Positions 34,135 through 43,291 are shown, counted from the first letter of the stretch. The stretch is DNA of 64,000 bases from Bifidobacterium parmae (GCF_002860365.1 NZ_NMWT01000002.1:1-64000), one strand, 5' to 3'. The notes: generated by a model not told the origin, from the letters alone. Program-made: numbers and translations.

Positions 34135-34451
34135 GCGTTTCCACACTGCCCCGCATCAACCAGACGGTCTCCATCAGCGATCTCAACCGCGGCAAGGCCA
34201 CCGAAACATGCCTCCTCGCCCGCAAGGCCCCCGTGGTCGTCCTCAACCGCAACAAGCCGACGGCCGTCATCCTCGACATCGACCAATACAATCGGATTCA
34301 GGAATACCTGGAGGACATGGACGACGCCCGCATGGCCGAAGAGCGTTTGGATCATTGGAACGGAACCGCCATCAACGAGCATGATGTCATGCGGCACGCC
34401 GGCATCACGGAGGCGGACATCGCCGCCGCGCCGGAGGTCGAATTCGAGTGA
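34131..34451 (+). CDS. Type II antitoxin, Phd/YefM-like
   Basis: The 106-residue protein has a Phd/YefM-type N-terminus: TVSISDLNRGKATETCLLARKAP with VVVLNRNKPTAVILDIDQY as the DNA-binding core (residues 12-54). An acidic, flexible C-terminal tail follows, suited to wrapping a toxin. AAGGAGG precedes the ATG. The gene overlaps the toxin gene by four bases (GTGA), the standard arrangement for co-translation and autorepression. Confidence 0.88.
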   Translation: MSVSTLPRINQTVSISDLNRGKATETCLLARKAPVVVLNRNKPTAVILDIDQYNRIQEYLEDMDDARMAEERLDHWNGTAINEHDVMRHAGITEADIAAAPEVEFE

Positions 34452-34780
34452 CCGCATGGGAACGGAAGTGGCTTCCCGAAGCGGAACATGATTTCAGCAA
34501 GTTCGACGCCTCGATTCAAGCCCAGGTCATCAAAGGATTGCGGAAGGTCGCCGAGAATCCGCTTCCCACGACCGAGGGCGGGTACGGGAAGCCGTTGCGC
34601 AACGGCAACAAGACGAAGCTCGCCGGACTATGCAAAATCAAGTTCAGGAACATCGGCGTACGCGTCGTCTACAAGCCGATTCGCACCGACAGCCGCATGC
34701 TCATCATCGTGGTCGGCATCCGCGCGGACGACGAAGTGTACCGGATCGCGGACAACAGACGACGAAGCCACGACATCTGA
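34448..34780 (+). CDS. RelE/ParE-superfamily toxin
   Basis: The 110-residue basic protein has a RelE-like fold pattern: an N-terminal helix with a WLPEAEHDFSKFD start, a second helix VIKGLRKVAENP, then strands with KLAGLCKIKFRN, GVRVVYKPIR and LIIVVGIRADDEVY. RelE toxins cut ribosome-bound mRNA; ParE relatives act on gyrase, and sequence alone does not decide. The GTG start overlaps the antitoxin stop. It closes the accessory block with the restriction enzyme. Confidence 0.85.
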   Translation: MTAWERKWLPEAEHDFSKFDASIQAQVIKGLRKVAENPLPTTEGGYGKPLRNGNKTKLAGLCKIKFRNIGVRVVYKPIRTDSRMLIIVVGIRADDEVYRIADNRRRSHDI

Positions 34781-34965
34781 ACCGGATCGTCCGCCATGAC
34801 AGTCGAATCGTCGCCCCGGAGATTCGCGGATCGCAACGGCGGAATCATCGCAAGCGGGCGTTTCATCCCCGCTGTTTCGCGATTGCCGGCGCCGAAACAT
34901 GAATGATTGCGCGGGGTGCCCGCTTCGCCGGTGGTGTGCAGTATCGTGGACGGAGGAAAACAGCA

Positions 34966-34994
34966 CGCGCCACGGCTGCGGTCGGCCGTGGCGC
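34966..34994 (+). promoter_or_regulatory. Perfect 10-bp hairpin in the leader of the membrane-protein gene
   Basis: CGCGCCACGG pairs with CCGTGGCGCG around a 9-base loop, 42 bases before the start codon. It may be a leader structure or a terminator for read-through from the toxin gene. The rest of 34781-35036 shows no gene. Confidence 0.5.
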
Positions 34995-35036
34995 GGCGCG
35001 ACGGATGTGAAGGAACGACGGCAAGCGAGGCGGTAT

Positions 35037-35720
35037 ATGGCGGACGAGAGCGAACGCAACGAGGCCACCGAGATCGTGGACGGCAGGGTCGAGACGGTCG
35101 AGGTGTCGAAGCATCCGGAGGCGACGATTCCCGAGACGGACCTCTCGCTCGCGGACATCGAACGCGGACGCTCCCATCCCGTGCGCTGGGCCGTGTACGC
35201 CGCGGCCGTGCTCGTCGCGATCATCGCGCCGTACTGGTACGGGCGCGCGCTCGCCGTCAACGACACCGCGTGGCTGACCGCGCACCTCGACGCGTTCACG
35301 CCGCAGGGCATGGCGTTCCTCTCATGGACGGTCACGCTGGCGGCCATCGCCATGCTGGGCGTCGCGATCGTCGACTCCGGGCGCTGGATCTGGCGCATCC
35401 TGTTCGTGATCGGTCTCGCCGCCGAACAGTTCGTCGCCGGCGTGGCGCTGCTCAGACTCGACTTCTGGTATTCGACGTACGTCGTGTACGGCGAATCGGC
35501 GACCGTCGCGAACGCGGCCAACCTCGGCATCATCGCCGCCGGATTCGGCGTGGCCGTGTTCGCCGTGATCTGGGTGGGGCTGCTCGTCGTCATCAGGAAG
35601 GAGTCGCCGCTCAACGTGCTCACGCGCAGCTGGGCGTCGTTCATCCTGTTCTTCGCGATCGAGGCGGCGGCGCTGCTCGTCGTCATGTTCGGCGGTCTGC
35701 TCACCACCGTCGGCGCGTGA
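35037..35720 (+). CDS. Membrane protein of unknown function, five predicted membrane segments
   Basis: The 227-residue protein has an acidic hydrophilic N-terminus (1-55) and about five hydrophobic segments at roughly 60-78, 100-122, 128-150, 165-188 and 200-222. No motif I recognise is present. GAGG precedes the ATG. It lies just before rpsO on the same strand but is separated from it by a promoter-like region. The stop codon is inside a short tandem repeat of GCGTGAC (four units, about 35716-35742). Confidence 0.75.
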   Translation: MADESERNEATEIVDGRVETVEVSKHPEATIPETDLSLADIERGRSHPVRWAVYAAAVLVAIIAPYWYGRALAVNDTAWLTAHLDAFTPQGMAFLSWTVTLAAIAMLGVAIVDSGRWIWRILFVIGLAAEQFVAGVALLRLDFWYSTYVVYGESATVANAANLGIIAAGFGVAVFAVIWVGLLVVIRKESPLNVLTRSWASFILFFAIEAAALLVVMFGGLLTTVGA

Positions 35721-35797
35721 CGCGTGACGCGTGACGCGTGGCGTTCGCCGTGCGCGTGACATGCATCGCATGTGACACGCACGTCCGCACCGCGTCC

Positions 35798-35803
35798 TAT
35801 AGT
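35798..35803 (+). promoter_or_regulatory. -10 box of the rpsO promoter
   Basis: TATAGT lies 86 bases before the rpsO start. A possible -35 (TGTGAC or GACACG at about 35771-35779) is poorly placed, so only the -10 box is proposed. Confidence 0.4.
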
Positions 35804-35889
35804 TTCCATTTGGCGTAAATCGCCCGCGGATAGAGAGCGCTCCACGCAACGAGCATGGGGCACCGCGCAACGACCATAAGGAGGATGCC

Positions 35890-36159
35890 GTGGCACTTAC
35901 GGCTGAAGAGAAGTCCCAGATCATCAACGAGTTCGCGACGCACGAGGGCGACACCGGCTCCCCGGAGGTCCAGGTCGCGCTGCTCTCCAAGCGCATCTCC
36001 GACCTGACCGAGCACCTGAAGAAGCACCAGCACGACCACCACTCCCGTCGCGGCATGCAGATGATGATCGGTGACCGTCGCTCCCTGCTCGACTACCTCA
36101 AGCGCAACGACATCAACCGTTACCGTGCGCTGATCGAGAAGCTTGGTCTGCGTCGATAG
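35890..36159 (+). CDS. rpsO: 30S ribosomal protein S15
   Basis: The 89-residue protein has the full S15 pattern: [22 protein letters not shown] near 15-36, [15 protein letters not shown] near 42-56, and [24 protein letters not shown] at the end. It binds 16S rRNA early in 30S assembly. The start is GTG, with AAGGAGG 6-12 bases upstream. As in many bacteria, pnp follows, here after an intrinsic terminator. Confidence 0.98.
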   Translation: MALTAEEKSQIINEFATHEGDTGSPEVQVALLSKRISDLTEHLKKHQHDHHSRRGMQMMIGDRRSLLDYLKRNDINRYRALIEKLGLRR

Positions 36160-36169
36160 TACAGACTTC

Positions 36170-36201
36170 CGCCCGGGCGCCTTACGGCGTTCGGGCGTTT
36201 T
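36170..36201 (+). terminator. Terminator after rpsO
   Basis: CGCCCGGGCGCC pairs with GGCGTTCGGGCG (one mismatch) around TTAC, followed by TTTT, 10 bases after the stop. Partial read-through into pnp is possible. Confidence 0.88.
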
Positions 36202-36203
36202 AC

Positions 36204-36469
36204 ATACGCCTGCCAAACGGCAACACAACCGAAGAGGGGACGGATTCGAGAGGACGGGCCGCGAGGTGCGGCCGGCAGAGAATCCGGTTTACGAATCGTG
36301 AGTTGACACGAGGGCGCGGCCGGGGGTCGCGCATGGCGGCGGCGGGAGGCCCGAACGGAGGTCCGATCGGATGGGCCGCGCCGCCGGAACGAAAGCGAAT
36401 GTAAGAGCCTGGCCCGGCTGAAGAAGGGCCGCATGGTTGTAGGAAAAGACAAGACAAAGGAGGAACCCT
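36204..36469 (+). other. Long leader region of pnp
   Basis: This 266-base GC-rich stretch holds no gene. It can form several stems (for example CGCGGCCGGGGGTCGCG around 36315-36332 and GGCCCG...CGGGCC-like pairs). TTGACA at 36303 is a possible -35, but no -10 follows at 17 bp. In bacteria pnp leaders are often targets of autoregulatory cleavage; that would be inference here. Confidence 0.45.
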
Positions 36470-39187
36470 ATGGAGGGTCCCGAAATCAAGGCCGCAGAGG
36501 CCATCATCGACAATGGGTCGTTCGGCAAGCGCACGCTGCGCTTCGAGACCGGCCGTCTCGCCCAGCAGGCTGACGGCGCCGTCGCCGCCTACCTGGACGA
36601 CGACACCATGGTGCTGAGCACCACCACCGCCGGCAACAGCCCGAAGGAGAACTACGACTTCTTCCCGCTGACCGTCGACGTCGAAGAGAAGATGTACGCC
36701 GCCGGCAAGATCCCCGGCTCCTTCTTCCGCCGCGAAGGCCGTCCGTCCAACGACGCGATCCTGGCCTGCCGCATCATCGACCGCCCGCTGCGCCCGCTGT
36801 TCCCGCACACGCTGCGCAACGAGGTGCAGGTCGTCGAGACGATCCTGTCCGTCAACCCGGACGACGCGTACGACGTGGTCGCCCTGAACGCGGCCTCCGC
36901 TTCCACCATGATCTCCGGCCTGCCGTTCTCCGGCCCGGTCTCCGGCGTGCGCCTGGCCCTCATCGACGGCCAGTGGGTCGCCTTCCCGACCTGGTCCGAG
37001 CGTGAGCGCGCCGTGTTCGAGATCGTGGTCGCCGGCCGTGTGATCGACAACGGCGACGTCGCGATCGCCATGATCGAGGCCGGCGCCGGCAAGAACGCCT
37101 GGCACCTCATCTACGACGAGGGCCAGACCAAGCCGGACGAGACCGTCGTGGCCGAAGGCCTCGAAGCCGCCAAGCCGTTCATCAAGGTCATCTGCGAGGC
37201 CCAGAACGAGCTCAAGGCCGCCGCGGCGAAGGAGACCCGCGAGTTCCCGCTGTTCCCGGAGTACACCGAGGACCTCTACAACCGCATCGACGAGATCGCC
37301 CACCAGGACCTCGACGAGGCGCTGACCATCGCGGAGAAGCTGCCGCGTCAGGAGCGCATCCACGAGATCAAGGAGCACGTGCGCGAGATTCTCGCCAACG
37401 AGTTCACCGACATGGACGACGCTGAGAAGGACAAGGAGCTCGGCAACGCGTTCAAGGAGCTGCAGCGCCAGATCGTGCGCCGCCGCATCCTCACCGAGGA
37501 CTACCGCATCGACGGCCGTGGCCTCAAGGACATCCGCACCCTGTCCGCCGAGGTGGACATCGTGCCGCGCGTCCACGGCTCCGCCCTGTTCCAGCGCGGC
37601 GAGACCCAGATCCTGGGCGTCACCACGCTGAACATGCTCAAGATGGAGCAGCAGCTCGACTCCCTGTCCGGCCCGCAGTCCAAGCGCTACATGCACAACT
37701 ACGAGATGCCGCCGTACTCCACCGGCGAGACCGGCCGCGTCGGTTCCCCGAAGCGCCGCGAGATCGGCCACGGCGCCCTCGCCGAGAAGGCCCTCGTGCC
37801 GGTGCTGCCGAGCCGCGAGGAGTTCCCGTACGCGATCCGTCAGGTCTCCGAGGCCATCGGCTCCAACGGCTCCACCTCCATGGGCTCCGTGTGCGCCTCC
37901 ACCCTGTCGCTGCTCGCGGCGGGCGTGCCGCTGAAGGCCCCGGTCGCGGGCATCGCGATGGGCCTGGTCTCCGGCGACGTCGACGGCCAGCACATCTACA
38001 AGACCCTGACCGACATCCTGGGCGCCGAGGACGCGTTCGGCGACATGGACTTCAAGGTGGCCGGCACCTCCGAGTTCATCACCGCCCTGCAGCTCGACAC
38101 CAAGCTGGACGGCATCCCGGCCGACATCCTCGCCGCCGCGCTGCAGCAGGCGAAGGACGCCCGCACCACGATCCTCGAGGTCATCAACGAGTGCATCGAC
38201 GGCCCGGCCGAGATGAGCGAGTTCGCCCCGCGCATCATCACCACCACCGTCCCGGTCGAGAAGATCGGCGAGGTCATCGGCCCGAAGGGCAAGATGATCA
38301 ACCAGATCCAGGAGGACACCGGCGCCGAGATCGCGATCGAGGACGACGGCACCGTCTTCATCTCCTCCGAAGGCGGCGAGGCCGCCGAGAAGGCGAAGCA
38401 GATCATCGACTCCATCGCCAACCCGCACGTGCCTCAGGCCGGCGAGACCTACAACGGCAAGGTCGTCAAGACCACGTCGTTCGGCGCGTTCGTGAACCTC
38501 ACGCCGGGCACCGACGGCCTGCTGCACATCTCGCAGATCCGCAACCTCACCAACGGCGAGCGCATCGACCAGGTCGAGGACGTGCTCAAGGAGGGCGACA
38601 CCGTCGAGGTCGTCGTCCAGGGCGTCGACGACCGCGGCAAGATCTCCCTCGCGATCCCCGGCTTCGAGGATCAGGAGAACAACGCGCGTCGCGGCGGCGA
38701 CCGTCCGGCCCGTTCCGACCGTGACGACCGTCGCGGCTCCCGCGGCCCGCGTCGTGACGACCGTCGCGACCGCGACGACGATTACGACGATCGTCCGCGC
38801 CGTCGCCGTGCCGACGACCGCGACGACCGTCGCGACGATCGTGATTACGATGATCGTCCGCGTCGCCGCCGCGCCGAGCGTGACTACGACGATCGTGATT
38901 ACGATGATCGTCCGCGTCGTCGCCGCGCCGAGCGTGACTACGACGATCGTGACGACCGTCGCGGCTCCCGCGATGACGATCGTCCGCGTCGCCGTCGTTC
39001 CGACGATCGTGACGACCGTCGTTCCGATCGTGACGACCGTCGCGGCGGCCGCGGCCGTGGCGGCTACGACCGCAACCCGCGCTACGCGACCGACGAGAAC
39101 TACGACGAGTACCACGCGGACCGCATCGAGCGCACCGAGCGCCCGCGCCGCCGCGTCCGTCGCGACTTCGATCCGTTCGAGGACTGA
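36470..39187 (+). CDS. pnp: Polyribonucleotide nucleotidyltransferase (PNPase) with long charged tail
   Basis: The 905-residue enzyme degrades RNA 3' to 5' by phosphorolysis. Two RNase PH-like halves (about 10-240 and 340-590, with [14 protein letters not shown] and [14 protein letters not shown]), a KH domain (about 595-660, [11 protein letters not shown]) and an S1 domain (about 665-735, [15 protein letters not shown]) are in the usual order. A tail of about 165 residues from about 740, far longer than usual, consists of DRDDRR and [12 protein letters not shown]-type repeats and looks like an intrinsically disordered RNA-binding region. AAGGAGG precedes the ATG. Confidence 0.97.
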   Translation: MEGPEIKAAEAIIDNGSFGKRTLRFETGRLAQQADGAVAAYLDDDTMVLSTTTAGNSPKENYDFFPLTVDVEEKMYAAGKIPGSFFRREGRPSNDAILACRIIDRPLRPLFPHTLRNEVQVVETILSVNPDDAYDVVALNAASASTMISGLPFSGPVSGVRLALIDGQWVAFPTWSERERAVFEIVVAGRVIDNGDVAIAMIEAGAGKNAWHLIYDEGQTKPDETVVAEGLEAAKPFIKVICEAQNELKAAAAKETREFPLFPEYTEDLYNRIDEIAHQDLDEALTIAEKLPRQERIHEIKEHVREILANEFTDMDDAEKDKELGNAFKELQRQIVRRRILTEDYRIDGRGLKDIRTLSAEVDIVPRVHGSALFQRGETQILGVTTLNMLKMEQQLDSLSGPQSKRYMHNYEMPPYSTGETGRVGSPKRREIGHGALAEKALVPVLPSREEFPYAIRQVSEAIGSNGSTSMGSVCASTLSLLAAGVPLKAPVAGIAMGLVSGDVDGQHIYKTLTDILGAEDAFGDMDFKVAGTSEFITALQLDTKLDGIPADILAAALQQAKDARTTILEVINECIDGPAEMSEFAPRIITTTVPVEKIGEVIGPKGKMINQIQEDTGAEIAIEDDGTVFISSEGGEAAEKAKQIIDSIANPHVPQAGETYNGKVVKTTSFGAFVNLTPGTDGLLHISQIRNLTNGERIDQVEDVLKEGDTVEVVVQGVDDRGKISLAIPGFEDQENNARRGGDRPARSDRDDRRGSRGPRRDDRRDRDDDYDDRPRRRRADDRDDRRDDRDYDDRPRRRRAERDYDDRDYDDRPRRRRAERDYDDRDDRRGSRDDDRPRRRRSDDRDDRRSDRDDRRGGRGRGGYDRNPRYATDENYDEYHADRIERTERPRRRVRRDFDPFED

Positions 39188-39240
39188 GTCCTCTCACGGA
39201 TCCTTCGCCGGCGCTTGTAGTGCGCCGGCTCACTTCGCCT

Positions 39241-39268
39241 ACGGACAGCCCACTGGGCTGTCCGTTTG
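39241..39268 (+). terminator. Terminator after pnp
   Basis: ACGGACAGCCC pairs with GGGCTGTCCGT around ACT, followed by TTGACGGCTC. The same CGTCCGTTTGACGGCTC-type tail follows the aldo/keto reductase gene at about 61137. A smaller stem (CCGGCGC with GCGCCGG) precedes it at 39210-39230. Confidence 0.75.
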
Positions 39269-39333
39269 ACGGCTCAGCATTCGAGGACTGAGTCGGACTA
39301 ATCTAGAAGTCGGCGTCGCACGCTGAGTACGCG

Positions 39334-39380
39334 ATAGGGGGGGCGCACCGGGAACGTTGATCCCGGTGCGCCCCCCTATT
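39334..39380. terminator. Long bidirectional hairpin between pnp and the converging PLP-enzyme gene
   Basis: ATAGGGGGGGCGCACCGGGA pairs with TCCCGGTGCGCCCCCCTAT around ACGTTGA. It lies between convergent genes and can stop transcription from both sides. Confidence 0.8.
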
Positions 39381-39394
39381 CGTATGCCGTCATT

Positions 39395-39482
39395 CCCATG
39401 GTGCGGTGAAATCCCCATGGTGCGGTGGTGGAAAACGTTGGTATTCCGCCGTTGTGGAGATTGTGTGTTGCCGCACCATGGG
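39395..39482. repeat. 88-bp CCATGG element, copy 2
   Basis: It has the same length and ends as copies 1 and 3. It differs from copy 1 mainly in the middle (GGTGGAAAACGTTGGTATTCCGCC). It lies in the convergent gap between pnp and the PLP-enzyme gene, 43 bases from the stop of the latter. Confidence 0.9.
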
Positions 39483-39524
39483 TGTTGGTGTGGGGTGTTG
39501 GTGTGGGTGTTGGTGATGGTGGCG

Positions 39525-40745
39525 CTACAGCTTCGCCTCGGCGAAGGCGTGGTCGATGTCGCGGATGAGGTCGTCGGTGTCCTCCAGGCCGACGGCGAGA
39601 CGGAAGAACCCGCGGTGGAACTCCTCCGGGTACAGGTACTGGCGTTCGTCGTCCTCGCCGAGGAACACGATCAGGCTTTCGTCGTGGCCGAGCGAGACGG
39701 CGGACGTGATCACGTTGAGCTTGCTGACGAACCGGTTGTGCCCGTCATGGTCGGTGTCGAGACCGAACGAGAGAACGCCGCCGAAGCCCGCGTCCGGGCG
39801 GGCGAGCTGACGTGCCGCCACGTCGTGGTGCGGGTGCGACTCCAGTCCCGGGTAGGCGACGAACCGCACCTGCGGCAGCGATTCCAAATGCTTCGCGATG
39901 GCCAGCGCGGAGGCGTTGTGCTGGCGCATGCGCAGCGGCAGCGTGACCGAGCCGCGGTTGATGAGCCACGCGTTGAACGGCGAGATGATGCCGCCGTAGT
40001 TCACCTGATAGGTGAAGCGGATCCGGTCGGTGAGCGCCTTGCGGGTGGCGATGGCGCCGCCGAGCGCGTCGCCGTGCCCGTTGATGTACTTGGTGAGGCT
40101 TTCGATGACGACGTCCGCGCCGAGGTCGGCGGGACGCACGTTGAACGGCGAGTTGAACGTGTTGTCGACGGACAGGAGCGCGCCCGCGTCGTGCGCGAGC
40201 TTCGCCGCCGCCTCGATGTCCGTGACCTTTAACGTCGGGTTGGCGGGGGTCTCGATGTGCACGAGCTTCGTGTTCGGGCGGATCGCGGCGGCGATGTTCT
40301 GCGGGTCGGACGTGTCGACGATCGACGTCTCGATGCCGTACTTCTCCGGCAGGATCTGGTTGAGCAGGCGGTAGGCGGCGATGTACGTCGTGTCGGAGAA
40401 GATCGCGTGGTCGCCGCGGTCGAGGAGCGTGGTGAACGTGGCGGCGAGGGCGGCGACGCCGGAGGCGAGCACGACCGCGTCCTCGGTGCCCTCCAGGTTC
40501 GCGAGCTTCGCCTCCAGATAGCGCTGGTTCGGGTGGCCGTTGCGCGTGTACAGGTTCACGTCCGAACTGGACCAGTTGATGTCGGAGGGGTCGTAGGGCA
40601 GGGCGTAGGCGTTCGCCAGCGTGATCGGACGGCGGATCGCGCCGGTCTCGGCGTCGACCCCGTTGCCGAGGTGGATGGATTTGGTCGCGAATCCGAGCGG
40701 CGTGCCGTCGAAGGATTCGCCATGATGTACGAGATCTGAGGTCAT
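39525..40745 (-). CDS. Cys/Met-metabolism PLP-dependent enzyme (cystathionine gamma-synthase/lyase family)
   Basis: The 406-residue enzyme belongs to the trans-sulfuration PLP family. It has YTRNGHPNQRYLEAKLANLEG near 66-86, a SGVAALAAT phosphate-binding loop near 95, IETPANPTLKVTDI near 164, and the PLP lysine Lys219 in SLTKYINGHGDALGG. Members make or break cystathionine, or use O-acyl-homoserine with sulfide. The exact reaction cannot be read from these motifs. ATG 40745 fits the family start, with a weak purine-rich GAGATGAGA upstream. It is divergent from a surface-protein gene. Confidence 0.85.
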   Translation of the reverse strand: MTSDLVHHGESFDGTPLGFATKSIHLGNGVDAETGAIRRPITLANAYALPYDPSDINWSSSDVNLYTRNGHPNQRYLEAKLANLEGTEDAVVLASGVAALAATFTTLLDRGDHAIFSDTTYIAAYRLLNQILPEKYGIETSIVDTSDPQNIAAAIRPNTKLVHIETPANPTLKVTDIEAAAKLAHDAGALLSVDNTFNSPFNVRPADLGADVVIESLTKYINGHGDALGGAIATRKALTDRIRFTYQVNYGGIISPFNAWLINRGSVTLPLRMRQHNASALAIAKHLESLPQVRFVAYPGLESHPHHDVAARQLARPDAGFGGVLSFGLDTDHDGHNRFVSKLNVITSAVSLGHDESLIVFLGEDDERQYLYPEEFHRGFFRLAVGLEDTDDLIRDIDHAFAEAKL

Positions 40746-40940
40746 GGTCTCATCTCTAGCAGCCGCGCGTTTCCCGCGCGAGTGCGCGTGGCCCGCGGGA
40801 ATCCGCGGATTCGCAGGGATTGATAGCCGCCCATAGAAAGAACCGTGGGGAAGGTGCCCGGCTGAGTGGAGTGGATGCGCCGGATTCTCACACGGATTTC
40901 CGTCCGCGTGTATGGCTCCGGCATGTCTCGTTGGGTGAGA

Positions 40941-40969
40941 TTTGTCCGCGGGGGGGGGGGGGGTATCTT
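40941..40969 (+). promoter_or_regulatory. Promoter with G14 spacer, probably phase-variable
   Basis: TTTGTC (40941-40946), a 17-bp spacer made of CGC plus 14 consecutive G (40950-40963), and TATCTT (40964-40969). It lies 117 bases before the surface-protein ATG at 41086. Slippage in the G-tract would change the -35/-10 distance. An in-frame stop between tract and ATG shows the tract is non-coding. The -35 hexamer is weak, so the exact promoter is inferred. Confidence 0.6.
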
Positions 40970-41085
40970 CTCCCTGTGAGATTTCAGTGAAGAGGAATCT
41001 CGCGTATCCTAAGGGATTTTCGAAGGCACCTGACGGGAATGGATAACTCAAGGAGATAGTAGAGAAGTACTGTCGAGGTATCATC

Positions 41086-43032
41086 ATGACTTTGAAGAAG
41101 ATTATTGCGGGTGCCACTGCAATCGCCGCATTGGCGGTGTTGGCACCTATGACGGCCCAGGCCGATGAGAACACGCCGGCCGCTACCGAAACCACCAATT
41201 CGCAGGTGACGAATCAGCAGTCCGTGCCTGTCGTCTACCACATGAACGGCGGCAGCATCAACGGTGTGAGCGGCGATGGCACCGTGCAGGTCCCCGCCGG
41301 CCAGACGATTCTGGACAAACTGCCGACCGCAGTCGACCTCCAGCGCGACGGCTACAAGTTCGCCGGTTGGACGTACACCGACGGCACGCCCGTCCAGAGC
41401 GGCGATGTGGCCAAGCTCGGCAAGGACTATTACGAGGTCCAGGCCCAGTGGACCTCCCTGACACCCGAACAGCCGACGGCGACCTACAACATTATCGTGA
41501 GCACCAACGGCGGCACCGTCCAGAACGGCGAGAACGCCGGACAGACGGGTGACCTTCAGTACCAGGTGAAGGAAGGCACGAACCTGCTTTCCGTGCTGCC
41601 GAAGCTCAAGCGCGACGGTTTCGTTTTCGTCGCTTGGCATTACGCCGACAACGCCGGCACCCAGGTCGGCGCCCAGGACACGGTGAAGGGCAATGTCACC
41701 GTCTACGCCACGTGGAATCTCGACAAGGTCGATCCCGGTATGCAGGTGACCACGCATACGGTGGTCGTGCGCACCAACGGCGGCACCGTTCAGGATGGTG
41801 AGGCCAAGGGCCAGAACGGCGACGTGTCCATCACCGTCGGCGACGGAGACAACCTGCTTTCCGTGCTGCCGTCGCTCAAGCGCGATGGTTTCGTGCAGCG
41901 CGGTTGGTACTACGGCTGGGACGAGAACGACAACCAGTCCTACGGCACCTCCACGAAGGTCGGCGAGAGCGACACCGTCACCAAGGATCTCGTCGTGCGC
42001 GCCCTGTGGGACGTGGCCGATCCGGATTCCGGTATGAACGTCAAGACGTATGACGTGACGGTGAAGACCAAGGGCGGTGTGATTGACGGCGGTGAGTTCG
42101 ACGGCCAGTCCGGTGACGTGAAGTTCACCGCGGCCGAGAACGACACGCTGCTGGACAAGCTGCCGAAGCTCAAGCGTGACGGCTACACGTTCCGCGGCTG
42201 GCATTACGAGGATGTCGCCGCGCACGGCACCAACACGACCGTCAAGGCGACCGATACCGTGACCGGTGACGTGACCGTCATCGCCCTGTGGGACGTGGCC
42301 GATCCGGATTCCGGTATGAACGTCAAGACGTATGACGTGACGGTGAAGACCAAGGGCGGTGTGATCGACGGCGGTGAGTTCGACGGCCAGTCCGGTGACG
42401 TGAAGTTCACCGCGGCCGAGAACGACACGCTGCTGGACAAGCTGCCGAAGCTCAAGCGTGACGGCTACACGTTCCGCGGCTGGCATTACGAGGATGTCGC
42501 CGCGCACGGCACCAACACGACCGTCAAGGCGACCGATACCGTGACCGGTGACGTGACCGTCATCGCCCTGTGGGACGTGGCCGATCCCGACCCCGATATG
42601 AACGTCGAGCAGTTCACCGTCGTGTACAACACGAACGGCGGCAACATCAACGGCGAGGTCGGTGACTTCTCCGTGCAGGTTGCCAAGGGCGACACCATTC
42701 TGGACAAGCTGCCTACCACCGACGAGATCGTGCGCGACGGCTACAAGCTGTCCGGTTGGCAGTACGCCGAGACCGGTACCGACAAGGATGGCTCCGCCGT
42801 GAAGGCGACCGATACCGCGACCGGCAACGTGTACAAGATCGTGGCGCAGTGGACCAAGGTCGCCGCCAAGGGCGACCAGTCCAAGACCGATGCCGCGGCC
42901 AAGGCCGACGCGAAGAAGAACGACGGCGCCATTCTCGGTGAGACCGGTTCCGCCATCGCGGGCGTCGCGGTGTTCGCGCTCGTCGCGCTCGCCGGTGCCG
43001 CGGCCGTCATGCTGCTGCGCAAGCGTGCCTGA
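41086..43032 (+). CDS. Sortase-type surface protein with six InlB-like B-repeats
   Basis: The 648-residue cell-wall protein has a signal peptide cleaved after AQA (residue 26) and six Listeria/Bacteroides-type (InlB B-repeat-like) modules of 85-95 residues, each with NGG(T/N) strands and RDG(Y/F)xxxGWxY. An Ala/Lys-rich spacer follows, then a C-terminal LGETG sorting-like motif (617-621), a hydrophobic segment and RKRA. Repeats four and five are almost identical in DNA. LGETG differs from LPXTG, so the anchoring sortase would need to accept it. GAGG precedes the ATG. Adhesion or matrix binding is inferred from the family. Confidence 0.85.
   Translation: MTLKKIIAGATAIAALAVLAPMTAQADENTPAATETTNSQVTNQQSVPVVYHMNGGSINGVSGDGTVQVPAGQTILDKLPTAVDLQRDGYKFAGWTYTDGTPVQSGDVAKLGKDYYEVQAQWTSLTPEQPTATYNIIVSTNGGTVQNGENAGQTGDLQYQVKEGTNLLSVLPKLKRDGFVFVAWHYADNAGTQVGAQDTVKGNVTVYATWNLDKVDPGMQVTTHTVVVRTNGGTVQDGEAKGQNGDVSITVGDGDNLLSVLPSLKRDGFVQRGWYYGWDENDNQSYGTSTKVGESDTVTKDLVVRALWDVADPDSGMNVKTYDVTVKTKGGVIDGGEFDGQSGDVKFTAAENDTLLDKLPKLKRDGYTFRGWHYEDVAAHGTNTTVKATDTVTGDVTVIALWDVADPDSGMNVKTYDVTVKTKGGVIDGGEFDGQSGDVKFTAAENDTLLDKLPKLKRDGYTFRGWHYEDVAAHGTNTTVKATDTVTGDVTVIALWDVADPDPDMNVEQFTVVYNTNGGNINGEVGDFSVQVAKGDTILDKLPTTDEIVRDGYKLSGWQYAETGTDKDGSAVKATDTATGNVYKIVAQWTKVAAKGDQSKTDAAAKADAKKNDGAILGETGSAIAGVAVFALVALAGAAAVMLLRKRA
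42019..42582 (+). repeat. 282-bp tandem duplication inside the B-repeat surface gene
   Basis: Units 42019-42300 and 42301-42582 are in frame (94 residues each). The only difference I can see is ATT versus ATC in the codon after GGTGTG (42078 versus 42360). The encoded repeats are identical, which indicates recent duplication and a site for length change by recombination. Confidence 0.9.
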
Positions 43033-43104
43033 TTCCGCTATGCCGATTCAGGCTCCCCGAAGCTTGGGTTGGCGTCCGGTCAAGCTTCTTCACATGCAGT
43101 TGAG

Positions 43105-43138
43105 GGCATGAGATCGCCTTCGAAATCGTCTCATGCCG
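43105..43138 (+). terminator. Imperfect hairpin after the surface-protein gene
   Basis: GGCATGAGATCG pairs with CGTCTCATGCC around CCTTCGAAAT with one mismatch. It precedes the stronger terminator at 43168. Confidence 0.5.
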
Positions 43139-43167
43139 GATGTATGGCCTAACGGCCGCCAACTCAA

Positions 43168-43209
43168 GGGGGTCCGGAACATCTTACGATGTTCCGGACC
43201 CCTGTTTTT
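43168..43209 (+). terminator. Terminator of the B-repeat surface gene
   Basis: GGGGTCCGGAACAT pairs with ATGTTCCGGACCCC around CTTACG, followed by TGTTTTT. It is a strong intrinsic terminator. Confidence 0.93.
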
Positions 43210-43291
43210 GTTAATGGGCTTGTTATTGTCTGAGAAACCACCAACAATCGAATGGTGGTCGGCGGCGATGCACCGGTGGGGTGACCCGACT

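Noticed and set aside
30365-34800. tRNA-Gly as an attachment site with a direct repeat of its 3' end
   Set aside because: I looked for the T-arm and acceptor sequence downstream and did not find a copy, and no integrase is present.
34628-35896. 422-codon minus-strand frame opposite the membrane protein gene
   Set aside because: It is a shadow frame. The plus strand has a ribosome site and clear membrane segments.
39337-39343. Run of G near 39337 as another phase-variable tract
   Set aside because: It is one arm of a perfect terminator hairpin and does not precede a gene at promoter distance.
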